A stretch of 64,000 bases of DNA, taken from positions 2,450,001-2,514,000 of the forward strand of contig NZ_CP097484.1 in the NCBI RefSeq assembly GCF_023546765.1, written 5' to 3'. Position numbers and translations under genes: made by a program. Numbering within the stretch: the stretch's first letter is position 1; each line of letters opens with the position of its first letter. Positions 48,028 through 58,191 of this stretch are shown piece by piece. The notes beneath the pieces are model-generated. The model had not been told where the DNA came from. It saw only the letters and a list, made by a program, of their open reading frames with translations, and ran no database searches. Source of the DNA: Methylobacterium tardum. GTDB taxonomy: Bacteria; Pseudomonadota; Alphaproteobacteria; Rhizobiales; Beijerinckiaceae.

Positions 48028-48356
48028 GCGCCGCTCCGCTTCCGCCGCCGCTCGCGGAAGATCAGCGCGAGGTTGCGCAGGTAGATCCCGGTCGAGAGGC
48101 CCTGGCCGATGATGATCACCGGCTCGCGCCGCACGAAGCCGTAGACCAGGGTCATCATCCCGCCGAGGATCGACAGGAACCAGAACGAGAGCGGCATGAC
48201 GCTCCGCCCCGCGCGCTCGCTGGCGATCCACTGCAGGATGAAGCGCGAGCCGAACACCAGCTGGGCGACGATGCCGAAGACCAGCCAGAAATCGAGCCGC
48301 GTGACGAAGACGTCGTAGAAATAGGCCGGCAGATCGTGGGCGAGCTGGATCAGCAT
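48024..48356 (-). CDS. Lipid-A-disaccharide synthase N-terminal-domain-like membrane protein
   Basis: 110 aa with three helices (FDFWLVFGIVAQLVFGSRFILQW-type, SFWFLSILGGMMTLVYGF, IIGQGLSTGIYLRNLAL). This is the LAB_N family, a small domain fused to LpxB in some bacteria and otherwise found alone beside GT2 and GT39 genes, where it may act as a flippase-like partner for lipid-linked sugars. Start ATG 48356, overlapping the GT2 gene by 7 bases. Confidence 0.88.
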   Translation of the reverse strand: MLIQLAHDLPAYFYDVFVTRLDFWLVFGIVAQLVFGSRFILQWIASERAGRSVMPLSFWFLSILGGMMTLVYGFVRREPVIIIGQGLSTGIYLRNLALIFRERRRKRSGA

Positions 48357-49117
48357 CCGACATCCTGGTCTGCCGGCGCGGGCACCGGGCTCGTGATCTC
48401 CTGAGGCTGCGGATCGGCGCGCTTGCGCCGGATCAGCCACCAGACGCCGGCGAGATCGAGAAGCCCCACCCAGAGACGGTCGAACAGCCCGTAATTCGAC
48501 GTGCCGGTGAGCCGCGGGCGGTCGATCACGTCGCGGTGGACCACCGCGAAGCCTTCGCGGACGACGAGCGCCGGCATGAAGCGGTGGAGGGCGTCGAAAT
48601 ACGGCAGGCGGAGATAGACCCCACGCCGGAAGACCTTGAGGCCGCAGCCGGTGTCGCGGGTGGCGTCCTTCAGGATCCGCCCGCGCACGCCGTTGGCGAT
48701 CCGCGACTGCAGCATCTTGAAGCGTCCGTCCTTGCGCCCGCGCCGCTGCCCTTGCGCGAGACCGGCACCGGGACCGGCCGTCTCCAGGGCCGACAGGAGG
48801 GCGGGGATGAAGGCAGGATCGTTCTGGCCGTCGCCGTCGAGGGTGGCGATGATCGCGCCCCGGGCCGCCAGGACGCCGCTGCGCACCGCGGCCGACTGGC
48901 CGCCGCTGCGGGCATGGCGCAGCACCCGCAGCCAGGGCCGGCCGGCACGGGCGGCCGCGAGGGCGGCCGGCGTGCCGTCGGTGGAGCCGTCATCGACGTA
49001 GATCAGCTCGAAGGCGAGGCCCGCGCAGGCGGCCTCGATCTCGGCTACGAGGGGCGTGATGTTGCCGGCCTCGTTCTTCACCGGCACGACCACGCTGAGG
49101 ACCGGGGCGCCGCTCAC
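48350..49117 (-). CDS. Family 2 glycosyltransferase (dolichol/undecaprenyl-phosphate sugar transferase type)
   Basis: 255 aa, GTG start overlapping the ArnT-like stop in GTGA. SVVVPVKNEAGNITPLV, YVDDGSTDGTPAA, LDGDGQNDPAF and a helical C-terminus (FDRLWVGLLDLAGVWWLI). It transfers a sugar from a nucleotide donor to a polyprenyl phosphate at the inner face of the membrane, providing the donor for the ArnT-like enzyme. Sugar not identifiable. Confidence 0.9.
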   Translation of the reverse strand: MSGAPVLSVVVPVKNEAGNITPLVAEIEAACAGLAFELIYVDDGSTDGTPAALAAARAGRPWLRVLRHARSGGQSAAVRSGVLAARGAIIATLDGDGQNDPAFIPALLSALETAGPGAGLAQGQRRGRKDGRFKMLQSRIANGVRGRILKDATRDTGCGLKVFRRGVYLRLPYFDALHRFMPALVVREGFAVVHRDVIDRPRLTGTSNYGLFDRLWVGLLDLAGVWWLIRRKRADPQPQEITSPVPAPADQDVGC

Positions 49118-50847
49118 GGGGCCACCGCGTAGGCCGTGACGAAGACCCGCCGGCCGGTATTCAGATTGAAGCCCTCGATCTCGGCCAGCGGCGCGGGCAC
49201 GCCGCGTCCGACCGGCCAGGCCGCGTTGAAATCATCCCGGTCGCGAGCCTCCACGAACAGCAGCCGGCAGCCGCCCGCTTCCAGGAATTGCCGCGCGGCG
49301 GCGCCGTCCGGCGGCAGGGCGAGGCCGGTGCCGACGAGGAACACGAGGCTCGGCTCCCGGTAGCCGAGGCTCGCCACCTGCGGATCCGCGCAGGGCATCC
49401 GGTCGCGGAGGGAAGCGAGCCGGGGCGAGACCTTGAGGGCGGGCAGCGCGCGCTGGGCCACGCCCAGCACCGCCGGCCCGAGCAGGCAGGAGGCCAGGAC
49501 GCCGAGCACCAGGGCCCGCTCGGCGGCGCCCGCCACAGGCCCCCGGGCGAACGCCATCCAGGCGAGGGCCGCGACGCCGCAGGCGGCGGCGAGCAGCGGC
49601 AGCGCCGGCCACGGGATCGTGTGGGCATCCAGGCGCCAGCCGGCGAGGCAGAGGCCGAGCGTGAGCGCCACCGGGATGGCCGGCACCAGCAGAGCGGTCA
49701 GGCGCGCGCCGCGCAGGCGGGGATCGAGCGCCCCCCGCGTCATCGCCAGGACGGTGAGAATCGCGAGCCACGGCATCAGCGGCAGGACGTAATGGGGCAG
49801 CTTCGTCGGCACCGCCTCGAAGATCAGCCACGCCGGCAGCACCGCGGCGATCAGGAAGGCCACGCCGGGTTCGCGCCGTGCCCGCCACGCGAAGGGCAGG
49901 CTCATGGCCGCGAAGGCGGCGCCGGGCCAGAAGGTCGCGAAGAAGGCGAGCGCGTAGGCGCCCGGCGGCCCCCAGTGCCGCTCGGCGCCGGCGCCGACCT
50001 TGCCCAGCATGTCGTGCCCGACCGCCTCGGCGTAGAAGGCGCCGCCGCTCTTCCACGCGATGGCGGCGAACCAGGGCGCGACCAGAAGGAGGGTCAGGGC
50101 GAGGCCCGGGAGCGGCCGAAGGGCCAGGAGCCAGCGTCCGGAGCGTGCCATCACCGACAGGATCAGGGCCGGCAGGACGACGAACAGCGGCACCATCGGA
50201 CCCTTGACCAGGATCCCGAGCGCCAGACCCAGCCAGAAGGCCGCGAAGACCGAGCCCGTCGGAGGCCGACCATCGCGGAAGGCCAGCCAGGTCCGGGCCA
50301 GCGCGCCGAGGCTCGCGGTGGCGCAGGCGGCGAGCAGCGCGTCGGTCTTGGCGAGATGCGCCTCGGCCGAGAGCATCAGGCAGGCGCCGTAGAGGGCGGC
50401 GGCGAGCAGCGCGGCGCGGCGCGGCAGGAAGGCCAGGGCCGCCCAGTAGGCCAGCAGCACCGAGGCGATGGCGCCGATCAGCGACGGGATGCGGTAGAGG
50501 GCGATCTGCGTGCGGGCGTGCGGGACGCCCAGCGCCTCGCCGGCCGCGACGGCGGCGGCCTGCGCCCAGTAGATCCCCACCGGCTTCTTGTGCCGCGCCT
50601 CGCCCTGGAAGCGGATGTCGGCGAGGTCGCCGGTCTCCAGCATCTGCTTGGAGGCCTGGGCGAAGCGCGGCTCGTCCCGGTCCATCGGCTGCAGCGAGAT
50701 CTGGCCGGGCAGGAACAGGAGGAGGCAGAGCGCCAGGAGGGCGGCCATCGCCCGGCCGTGGCCGACGCTCAGCGCGTCGAGCCCCCGGCCGATCCGATCG
50801 GCAGCGGCGAGGCGCGGCGTTCCGCCGGCGGAGAGGCTCGTGGTCAT
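49114..50847 (-). CDS. ArnT-like family 39 glycosyltransferase
   Basis: 577 aa, some 12 hydrophobic segments. The catalytic loop DRDEPRFAQASKQMLETGD near residue 55 follows the first helix; FQGEARHKKPVGIYWAQ and LAKTDALLAACA are typical of the ArnT/PMT superfamily. It moves a polyprenyl-linked sugar onto lipid A or another envelope acceptor in the periplasm. Start ATG 50847. First gene of the operon ArnT-like, GT2, LAB_N, flavoprotein. Confidence 0.9.
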   Translation of the reverse strand: MTTSLSAGGTPRLAAADRIGRGLDALSVGHGRAMAALLALCLLLFLPGQISLQPMDRDEPRFAQASKQMLETGDLADIRFQGEARHKKPVGIYWAQAAAVAAGEALGVPHARTQIALYRIPSLIGAIASVLLAYWAALAFLPRRAALLAAALYGACLMLSAEAHLAKTDALLAACATASLGALARTWLAFRDGRPPTGSVFAAFWLGLALGILVKGPMVPLFVVLPALILSVMARSGRWLLALRPLPGLALTLLLVAPWFAAIAWKSGGAFYAEAVGHDMLGKVGAGAERHWGPPGAYALAFFATFWPGAAFAAMSLPFAWRARREPGVAFLIAAVLPAWLIFEAVPTKLPHYVLPLMPWLAILTVLAMTRGALDPRLRGARLTALLVPAIPVALTLGLCLAGWRLDAHTIPWPALPLLAAACGVAALAWMAFARGPVAGAAERALVLGVLASCLLGPAVLGVAQRALPALKVSPRLASLRDRMPCADPQVASLGYREPSLVFLVGTGLALPPDGAAARQFLEAGGCRLLFVEARDRDDFNAAWPVGRGVPAPLAEIEGFNLNTGRRVFVTAYAVAP

Positions 50848-50910
50848 GTCGGGCCGGTCAATCAGGATCGAGCGGGCAGGTCAAATCCGCGACGGTGCGA
50901 AGGCCATGCG

Positions 50911-52344
50911 TCAGGCGGTGAGGAGCGGGCGCAGCTCGCGCATGTCGGCGACCGATTCCAGGGTGTTGATGCGCGCGATCAGGCGCTCGGTGGCGTCCGG
51001 TCCGAGCACCGGCGCCATCAGGTCCCGCGCCTTGGCGTTCACCGCCTCGGTGCTCAGCGGATTTTCCTTCGTGCCGGGCGGATGCCGGGTGTGATGCTCG
51101 ACAATCCGGCCGTCCGCGAGGGTCATCGTCACGACGGCGCCGCGCGGGGCGGCGGGATCCATCAGCGCGGCGTCGCCCACCAGCTCGACCTTGGCCCGTT
51201 CGGCCGCGATCGCGGGATCGTGCATCAGGCCGGCATCGTGGCTGTCGGCGAAGGAGACCGCGCCCTTCACGAGCGCCAGCGCCACGAGGTGCTGGCAGCT
51301 CACATCCGGCATGGCGCTCGATCCGACGATGCCGACGGCGTCGGTGGGGACCTTGACCAGGATGTGCCGCACGGCCTCCGGCGTCAGCCCGTACTGCTTG
51401 CGGAGCGTCAGGGTGGCGTCGAGGGGCGACTGGATCGGGTAGCCCACCGAGAAGGTCTTGATCGCCGTCTCGGTGACGAAGAAGCGGCTGCCGAGACCGT
51501 CGAGCATCAGGTCCGGCTTCGGCGCGGTCGAGAGCGCATTCAGCAGGTTGTGCCGGCCGTCGAGCACGTCGGCGACGCCGGTGAGCCCCGCCTCAACCAT
51601 GCCGACCGCCGTGACGCCGTTGCGCGCGCCCATGCCGGCGAAGTCGAAGGCCTTCTCCACGTGGTCCTTGTCGCGCACCCAGCTCCACAGGCCGGAGACC
51701 TGCTGGGCGGCGTAGGACAGCGCGAAGCGCATGCCCTGCTCGTCGAGGCGGGCGAGCGCCGCGGCGGCCCCGAGCGCCCCGAAGGTCGCGCTCGTGCCCT
51801 CGGCGCTGCGGTGGGTGCCGCGCACGTGGTCCGGTCCGAGGGCCAGGAGCAGGCGGCAGCAGAGATCGTAGCCCAGCGCCACGGCGCGGATGAACTCCGC
51901 GCCGGAATTGCCGTGCAACTCGGCCATGGCCAGGGCCGCCGGCACGGTGGCGCAGCCGGGATGGGCCTTGGTGACCGGCTCGAAGTCGTCGGTCTCGTCG
52001 GCATGGGCGAACATGGCGTTGGCGAGCGCGGCGTTGACAGTGGTGGTCCGGAAACCGGAGGCCACGACGCCGGCTTGCTCGGTGCCGCCCAGGCCCCGCA
52101 CGTAGGTGAGCGCCATCTCCCCCGGCCGCATCCGCGCGCCGGAGACCATGGCGGCCAGGGTGTCGAGGACGCGGTGCTTGCAGGCGGTCAGCACCTCAGG
52201 AGGCAGCGTCTGTGCCCCGGCTGAGGCCATGTAGCGGGCGAGCCGGCCCGTGACGTCCGCGTCGGCGGCCGCGGCCGGCAGGGTCCCGGCGAGGGCGAGG
52301 GCACCCGCGCCCTGGATGAGACGGCGCCGGCTCGGCGCGGTCAC
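50911..52344 (-). CDS. MmgE/PrpD family protein with Tat signal
   Basis: 477 aa, GTG start overlapping the metC-like stop in GTGA. The leader SRRRLIQGAGALALAGTLPAAAA is a Tat-type signal. The MmgE/PrpD domain is complete: DTLAAMVSGARMRPGEMAL, FAHADETDDFEPVTKAHPG, GTHRSAEGTSATFGALGAAA, FSVGYPIQSPLDATLTLR and DVSCQHLVALALVKG. As with the copy at 26881, export is unusual for a family known for cytoplasmic dehydratases. Coupling to cystathionine beta-lyase is novel to me. Reaction unknown. Confidence 0.85.
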   Translation of the reverse strand: MTAPSRRRLIQGAGALALAGTLPAAAADADVTGRLARYMASAGAQTLPPEVLTACKHRVLDTLAAMVSGARMRPGEMALTYVRGLGGTEQAGVVASGFRTTTVNAALANAMFAHADETDDFEPVTKAHPGCATVPAALAMAELHGNSGAEFIRAVALGYDLCCRLLLALGPDHVRGTHRSAEGTSATFGALGAAAALARLDEQGMRFALSYAAQQVSGLWSWVRDKDHVEKAFDFAGMGARNGVTAVGMVEAGLTGVADVLDGRHNLLNALSTAPKPDLMLDGLGSRFFVTETAIKTFSVGYPIQSPLDATLTLRKQYGLTPEAVRHILVKVPTDAVGIVGSSAMPDVSCQHLVALALVKGAVSFADSHDAGLMHDPAIAAERAKVELVGDAALMDPAAPRGAVVTMTLADGRIVEHHTRHPPGTKENPLSTEAVNAKARDLMAPVLGPDATERLIARINTLESVADMRELRPLLTA

Positions 52345-53531
52345 GAAGCGGCCCGCAGGCGGGCGAAGCCGGCGTCGAGATCGGCCTTGAGGTCGGCCGT
52401 GTCCTCGAGGCCGATGTGGAAGCGCAGGGCCGGTCCGCCCGGCGACCATTGCGTGGCGGTGCGGTAGCCGGCGCAGTCGAACGGGATCACGAGGCTCTCG
52501 AAGCCGCCCCAGGAGAAGCCCATCCCGAAGAGCTGCAGGCCATCCAGCATGGCGGCGACCGCCGCCTCGGGCACCGGCTTGAGGATCACGCCGAACAGAC
52601 CGGAAGCGCCGGAGAAGTCGCGCTTCCAGATCGCGTGGCCGGGATCCTCCGGCAGGCCGGGATGGAGAACGCGCAGCACCTCCGGCCGGGCCTGGAGCCA
52701 CTGGGCCATCTCGAGCCCGGCGCGGCCGTGCTCGCGCAGCCGCAACGCCATGGTGCGCATGCCGCGCAGAGCCAGGAAGATGTCCTCCGCGCCGGCGCAC
52801 ATGGCGAAATGGTCGAAGGTCCGACGCACCGCCGGGAAGTACCGGGCATTGGCCGAGGTCAGGCCGATCAGCAGGTCCGAGCCGCCGCTCAGGTACTTGG
52901 TCCCGGCCTCCACGGCGATGTCGACCCCCCGCTCGTGCGGCGGGAACAGCAGCGGCGTCGCCCAGGTGTTGTCCATGATCACACAGGCATCGTTGGCGTG
53001 CGCGACCGCGGCGATGGCCGGGATGTCCTGCATCTCGAAGCTCTGCGAGCCGGGAGCCTCGACCAGCACGGCCCGGGTGTTCGGCCGCATCAGCTCGGCG
53101 ATGCCGGCGCCGATGGTCGGGTCATAGTAGGTGACCGCGACGCCGTAGCGGGCCAGCACGCCGTCGCAGAATTGGCGGGTCGGCCGGTAGGCGGAATCGG
53201 TGACGAGGAGGTGGTCGCCCGCCGAGACCGCGGCCATCAGCGCCACGGTGAGCGCCGCGAGGCCGGAGGGCGTCACCACCGTCCCGGCGGCGCCGGCGAG
53301 CTCCGTCCAGGCGCTCGTCAGCGCGTCCATGGTGGGCGTGGCCGAGGTGCCGTAATTGTAGCGCCCGCGCCGGTGCTTGATGGCGTCGTAGGTCGGATAG
53401 AGGACCGTGGAGCCGCGATAGATCGGCGTGTTGACGAAGCCGTGCTGCTCACCCGGATCCCGGCCCGCATGGACGAGGCGCGTCGCGGGCGCGAAGGTCT
53501 GCTGGGCGTCGGGCGAAGGCTTCAGGGACAT
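52341..53531 (-). CDS. metC: Cystathionine beta-lyase
   Basis: 396 aa PLP enzyme of the Cys/Met metabolism family. STVLYPTYDAIKHR, YGTSATPTMDAL, DNTWATPLLFPPHERGVDIAVEAGTKYLSGGSDLLIGL (written in parts: the Schiff-base lysine is in GTKYLSGGSDLL) and FGMGFSWGGFESL support the beta-lyase/MetC type. It cleaves cystathionine to homocysteine for MetH. Start ATG 53531. Coupled by overlap to the downstream exported MmgE/PrpD gene. Confidence 0.88.
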   Translation of the reverse strand: MSLKPSPDAQQTFAPATRLVHAGRDPGEQHGFVNTPIYRGSTVLYPTYDAIKHRRGRYNYGTSATPTMDALTSAWTELAGAAGTVVTPSGLAALTVALMAAVSAGDHLLVTDSAYRPTRQFCDGVLARYGVAVTYYDPTIGAGIAELMRPNTRAVLVEAPGSQSFEMQDIPAIAAVAHANDACVIMDNTWATPLLFPPHERGVDIAVEAGTKYLSGGSDLLIGLTSANARYFPAVRRTFDHFAMCAGAEDIFLALRGMRTMALRLREHGRAGLEMAQWLQARPEVLRVLHPGLPEDPGHAIWKRDFSGASGLFGVILKPVPEAAVAAMLDGLQLFGMGFSWGGFESLVIPFDCAGYRTATQWSPGGPALRFHIGLEDTADLKADLDAGFARLRAAS

Positions 53532-53638
53532 CGGGTCTCGCGGATCGCGTTGCGCTGCGGCGCACGAAGCGCCGCCCACCCGGCGAGGTCAAGCCGGATG
53601 CCCCGATCCGCGGTCTCGGAGCGAGGCCTGTCCCACGA

Positions 53639-53812
53639 TCAGGGCTTCTCGGGCGAATCCGAATTCACGGCTTCATCGTAAGCCTCCATCCAGGCGGTGC
53701 GCTCCTGGGAGCCTTCCGGATAGGGGCATTCGCTGACGGGCTTGCCGTAGAGGCGGGCATTACGACCCTGGATGAACGGGCTGTCGCTCGCGGTGGCCTG
53801 GGCGTTGGTCAA
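53639..53812 (-). CDS. Small RMF-like (ribosome modulation factor/CrpP) protein
   Basis: 57 aa, not previously obvious because of its TTG start and length. The SD gggagg lies five bases before TTG 53812, an excellent ribosome site that decides the start. The core FIQGRNARLYGKPVSECPYPEG then ERTAWMEAYDEA matches RMF: an F/Y-x-x-G-x-x-A-x-x-x-G-K helix, the CPY turn and a second W-containing helix. RMF binds 70S ribosomes and promotes hibernation dimers in stationary phase. Homologous function is inferred. The gene stands alone, downstream of nothing and upstream of metC. Confidence 0.6.
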   Translation of the reverse strand: MTNAQATASDSPFIQGRNARLYGKPVSECPYPEGSQERTAWMEAYDEAVNSDSPEKP

Positions 53813-53900
53813 TATCGCCTCCCGAAGACTTGGAGTGGGGCTTCGTTAACGGCCGCGCCGCTAATCTGTTGCCGTCTCAAGTCGCCTTCCGGGTCGTCGC

Positions 53901-54170
53901 GTGCGTATCCTGCGTTCCCTCCTCGGCGCCGTCCTCGTCCTCATCTCGACGGCGACCGTCGCTCTCGTCAGCGCCGACCGGCTCGCGCATCTGGCGCCGG
54001 CGCCGGTGGTCCGCGCCGCTCAGGCCGAGCCGTCCGCAACCGGGTCGCTCCCGGCCCCCGCGAAGGCCGCGCCCGCACCGAAGGCGCCGCTGCCCAGCAT
54101 TCCGAACGGCTTCGACACCGAGCGGCTCCACGCGCTGATGCGCGGCGACCCGATCCTGCCGGGCCGCTGA
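53901..54170 (+). CDS. Small membrane-anchored protein, Pro/Ala-rich, function unknown
   Basis: 89 aa, GTG start. One N-terminal helix (LLGAVLVLISTATVALVSA), then a Pro/Ala-rich stretch and FDTERLHALMRGDPILPGR. Either a signal anchor or a cleaved leader. No family recognised. Divergent from the RMF-like gene. Confidence 0.55.
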   Translation: MRILRSLLGAVLVLISTATVALVSADRLAHLAPAPVVRAAQAEPSATGSLPAPAKAAPAPKAPLPSIPNGFDTERLHALMRGDPILPGR

Positions 54171-54202
54171 GGACTCACAGGATCGCGCTCATCCCATCCG
54201 GG

Positions 54203-54316
54203 ACCTCATCCTGAGGTGCCGGAGCGTCGCGGAGGCCTCGAAGGAGTCCTCCGGTCAGTGCTGCGATCCCTGGCGCCGTCCTTCGAGGCCCGCTGACGCG
54301 GGCACCTCAGGATGAG
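54203..54316. repeat. Intergenic palindromic repeat, family B copy 2
   Basis: Outer arms ctcatcctgaggtgccgg and gggcacctcaggatgag, inner arms ggaggcctcgaaggag and ccttcgaggcc. Near-perfect pairing of the outer arms. It lies at the 3' end of ntrC (leftward) and of the small gene at 53901 (rightward), a convergent site where it could terminate both. Confidence 0.78.
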
Positions 54317-54344
54317 CGGGATGGGCGGGATCGGTCCGGACGTC

Positions 54345-55811
<1,467 letters not shown>

Positions 55812-55858
55812 GACTCTCTACTCAGACCTCCGACGGGGGCCGGATTTGGGGATCGACA

Positions 55859-57001
55859 TCACGGATCGACCGCCGATTCGCGCCCGTCCCGGGCACTCGA
55901 CATCGGCAGAAGGATGCGGAACGCCGTGCGGCGCGGGGCGGGATCGCATTCGGCGATCCCGCCGTGATCGCCGACGATCTTGGCCACCAATGCAAGACCG
56001 AGGCCGGATCCCTGCGCCTTGGTGGTGACGAACGGGTCGAACAGGTCCGGCAGCAGCTCGGCCGAGATGCCCGGGCCGTTGTCGCGCACCGCCACCTCGA
56101 TCGGCAGGCTGACCCGTTCGCGGGAGCCCGGAACCTGAAGGCGCAGGCCGGTGCGGAAGGCGGTCGACAGAGTGATCTCGCCCTCGACCGCGTCCGGGCC
56201 GATCGCCTCGGCGGCGTTCTTCACGAGGTTCAGGATCACCTGGATCAGCTGGTCGCGGTTGCCGAGCACCGGCGGCAGCGACGGGTCGTAGGTCTCGATG
56301 AACCGGATATGCCGCGCGAAGCCCGACTGCGCCGAGCGCTTCACCTGATCGAGCACCCCGTGGACGTTGACGGCGCCGCGATCCGAGGGGCGCTCGTCGC
56401 CGAACAGCTCCATGCGCTCGGCGATGCGGACGATCCGGTCGGATTCGTCGCAGATCAGGCGGGTGAGCAGCCGGTCCTCCTCGGCGCCGGTGCTCTCGAG
56501 GAGCTGCGCCGCGCCGCGGATGCCGGCGAGCGGGTTCTTGATCTCGTGGGCCAGCATCGCGCCGAGCGCCACCATCGAGCGCGCCGCGCCGCGATGGGTG
56601 AGCTGGCGGTTCATCTTGTCGGCAATCGTGCGCTCCTGGAGCATCATCACCACGGCGTCGCCGTCGTCGCCGAGCGGCGTCGCGAACACGTCGACGCTGC
56701 GCTCCAGACCAAGGCGCGGCTGGGTCAGCTCCACCCGGTACTCGCTGACGCTGGCGCGGCGCCGCCGGACCTCGGCCACCAGGGCGATGATCGGCGAGGC
56801 GAACGGGATGATGTCGCGGAGCCGCCGGCGCTGCATCAGCCGCGCCGAGTAGTCGAAGAACGCCTCCGCGGCGTGGTTGCAGTGGAGGATCTGCTCGTCG
56901 GCGCCGATGGTCAGGACCGGCAGCGGCAGGGCGTTGAGCACGGCCTCGGCGGCGGTGTCGCGCCGGTTGCCGGACTCTTTCGGGAGGGACTCGTCGCTCA
57001 C
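55859..57001 (-). CDS. ntrB: Nitrogen regulation histidine kinase NtrB
   Basis: 380 aa, soluble. PAS domain near residue 25 ([20 protein letters not shown]), HisKA with [19 protein letters not shown], HATPase with [17 protein letters not shown] and DNGPGI. GTG start overlaps the dusB stop in GTGA. It controls NtrC in response to PII protein. Sequence shows no transmembrane segment. Confidence 0.96.
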   Translation of the reverse strand: MSDESLPKESGNRRDTAAEAVLNALPLPVLTIGADEQILHCNHAAEAFFDYSARLMQRRRLRDIIPFASPIIALVAEVRRRRASVSEYRVELTQPRLGLERSVDVFATPLGDDGDAVVMMLQERTIADKMNRQLTHRGAARSMVALGAMLAHEIKNPLAGIRGAAQLLESTGAEEDRLLTRLICDESDRIVRIAERMELFGDERPSDRGAVNVHGVLDQVKRSAQSGFARHIRFIETYDPSLPPVLGNRDQLIQVILNLVKNAAEAIGPDAVEGEITLSTAFRTGLRLQVPGSRERVSLPIEVAVRDNGPGISAELLPDLFDPFVTTKAQGSGLGLALVAKIVGDHGGIAECDPAPRRTAFRILLPMSSARDGRESAVDP

Positions 57002-58023
57002 GCGGCCTCCTGGACGGGGTTCGCCGCGCCCGCGAAGGCTCGTGCCAGCAAGGTCAGCACGGTCTCCGGATCGGTTGTGGTGAGAAGGGTCGCGCGCTCC
57101 GCCGGGCCCAGCGCGCCGCCGGTCTCGGCATAGGCGGCGAGGTGCTTGCGCGCGTGGCGCACGCCCATGTCACGGCCGTAGAGCGACAGCAGCCCGGCGT
57201 AATGCTCCGCGGCCAGGGCGGCCTGCTCGGCCCGGGACGGCTCCGCGGCCGGCCGGCCGGCGAGCGCGGCGGCGACCTGCCCGACCAGCCAGGGGCGGCC
57301 GGTCGCCGCACGGCCGATCATGACCCCCGCGGCGCCCGAAGCGTCCAGGCAGGCGCGGGCGCTCGCGAGGTCGGTCACGTCGCCATTGGCGATCACCGGG
57401 ATCGACACCGCCGCGACGACAGCGCGGATCGCCGTCCAGTCGGCGCTGCCCTTGTAGAATTGCTGGCGGGTCCGCCCGTGGACCGTCACGGCGTTCAGGC
57501 CCAGACGCTCGGCGCGGGTGGCGAGATCGGCGGCGTTGCGGCTCGCATCGTCCCAGCCGAGGCGCATCTTCACGGTCACCGGGACCGAGACCGCGCCCCG
57601 CACCGCCGCGAGCAGGCGCTCGGCATGGTCGAGATCGCGCATCAGCGCTGAGCCCGATGCGATCCCCGTCACGATCTTGGCCGGGCAGCCCATGTTCACG
57701 TCGATCACGTGAGCGCCCCCAGCCTCGGCCAATCGGGCGGCCTCCGCCATCGGGGCCGCCTCGCAGCCCGCGAGCTGGACAACGTGCAGGTCGACACCGG
57801 AACCCTCGGCACGCAGCGTGGCCTCGCCGGATCCGCGGGTGAATTCCCGGGCCGCCACCATCTCGGAGATCACCGCGTCGGCACCGCAGCGGCGGGCGAT
57901 GCGGCGCATGTGCAGGTCGGTGACGCCCGAAAGAGGGGCGAGCAGGCAGAGCGGCGCAGGGTCTGCCGCTTCAGCCTTCGCACCGTCGCGGCGCAGCGCG
58001 CTCAAATAATGATCAGTCGTCAT
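56998..58023 (-). CDS. dusB: tRNA-dihydrouridine synthase
   Basis: 341 aa, FMN-dependent TIM barrel. [20 protein letters not shown], the catalytic cysteine in [32 protein letters not shown] and PVIANGDV show the Dus family. It reduces uridine in the tRNA D-loop, and is known as nifR3 upstream of ntrBC in alphaproteobacteria. Start at 58023. The frame extends far upstream as a shadow of ispDF. Confidence 0.95.
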   Translation of the reverse strand: MTTDHYLSALRRDGAKAEAADPAPLCLLAPLSGVTDLHMRRIARRCGADAVISEMVAAREFTRGSGEATLRAEGSGVDLHVVQLAGCEAAPMAEAARLAEAGGAHVIDVNMGCPAKIVTGIASGSALMRDLDHAERLLAAVRGAVSVPVTVKMRLGWDDASRNAADLATRAERLGLNAVTVHGRTRQQFYKGSADWTAIRAVVAAVSIPVIANGDVTDLASARACLDASGAAGVMIGRAATGRPWLVGQVAAALAGRPAAEPSRAEQAALAAEHYAGLLSLYGRDMGVRHARKHLAAYAETGGALGPAERATLLTTTDPETVLTLLARAFAGAANPVQEAA

Positions 58024-58191
58024 TCTGCACAACAATGAGGCAAGGCCGGTCCGCTGGCAAGCGGGACCGCGCGTTGATTTCGGGCCCTCCCCGCTTAAAC
58101 GACGGGCACCCTCCGCGGCAGGGTTGCGCCGGCACTGCTGGCCCGCGCTGGCCGTCCCTCCGCCCCTCAGGACTTCACGAGTTCGTCGCCC

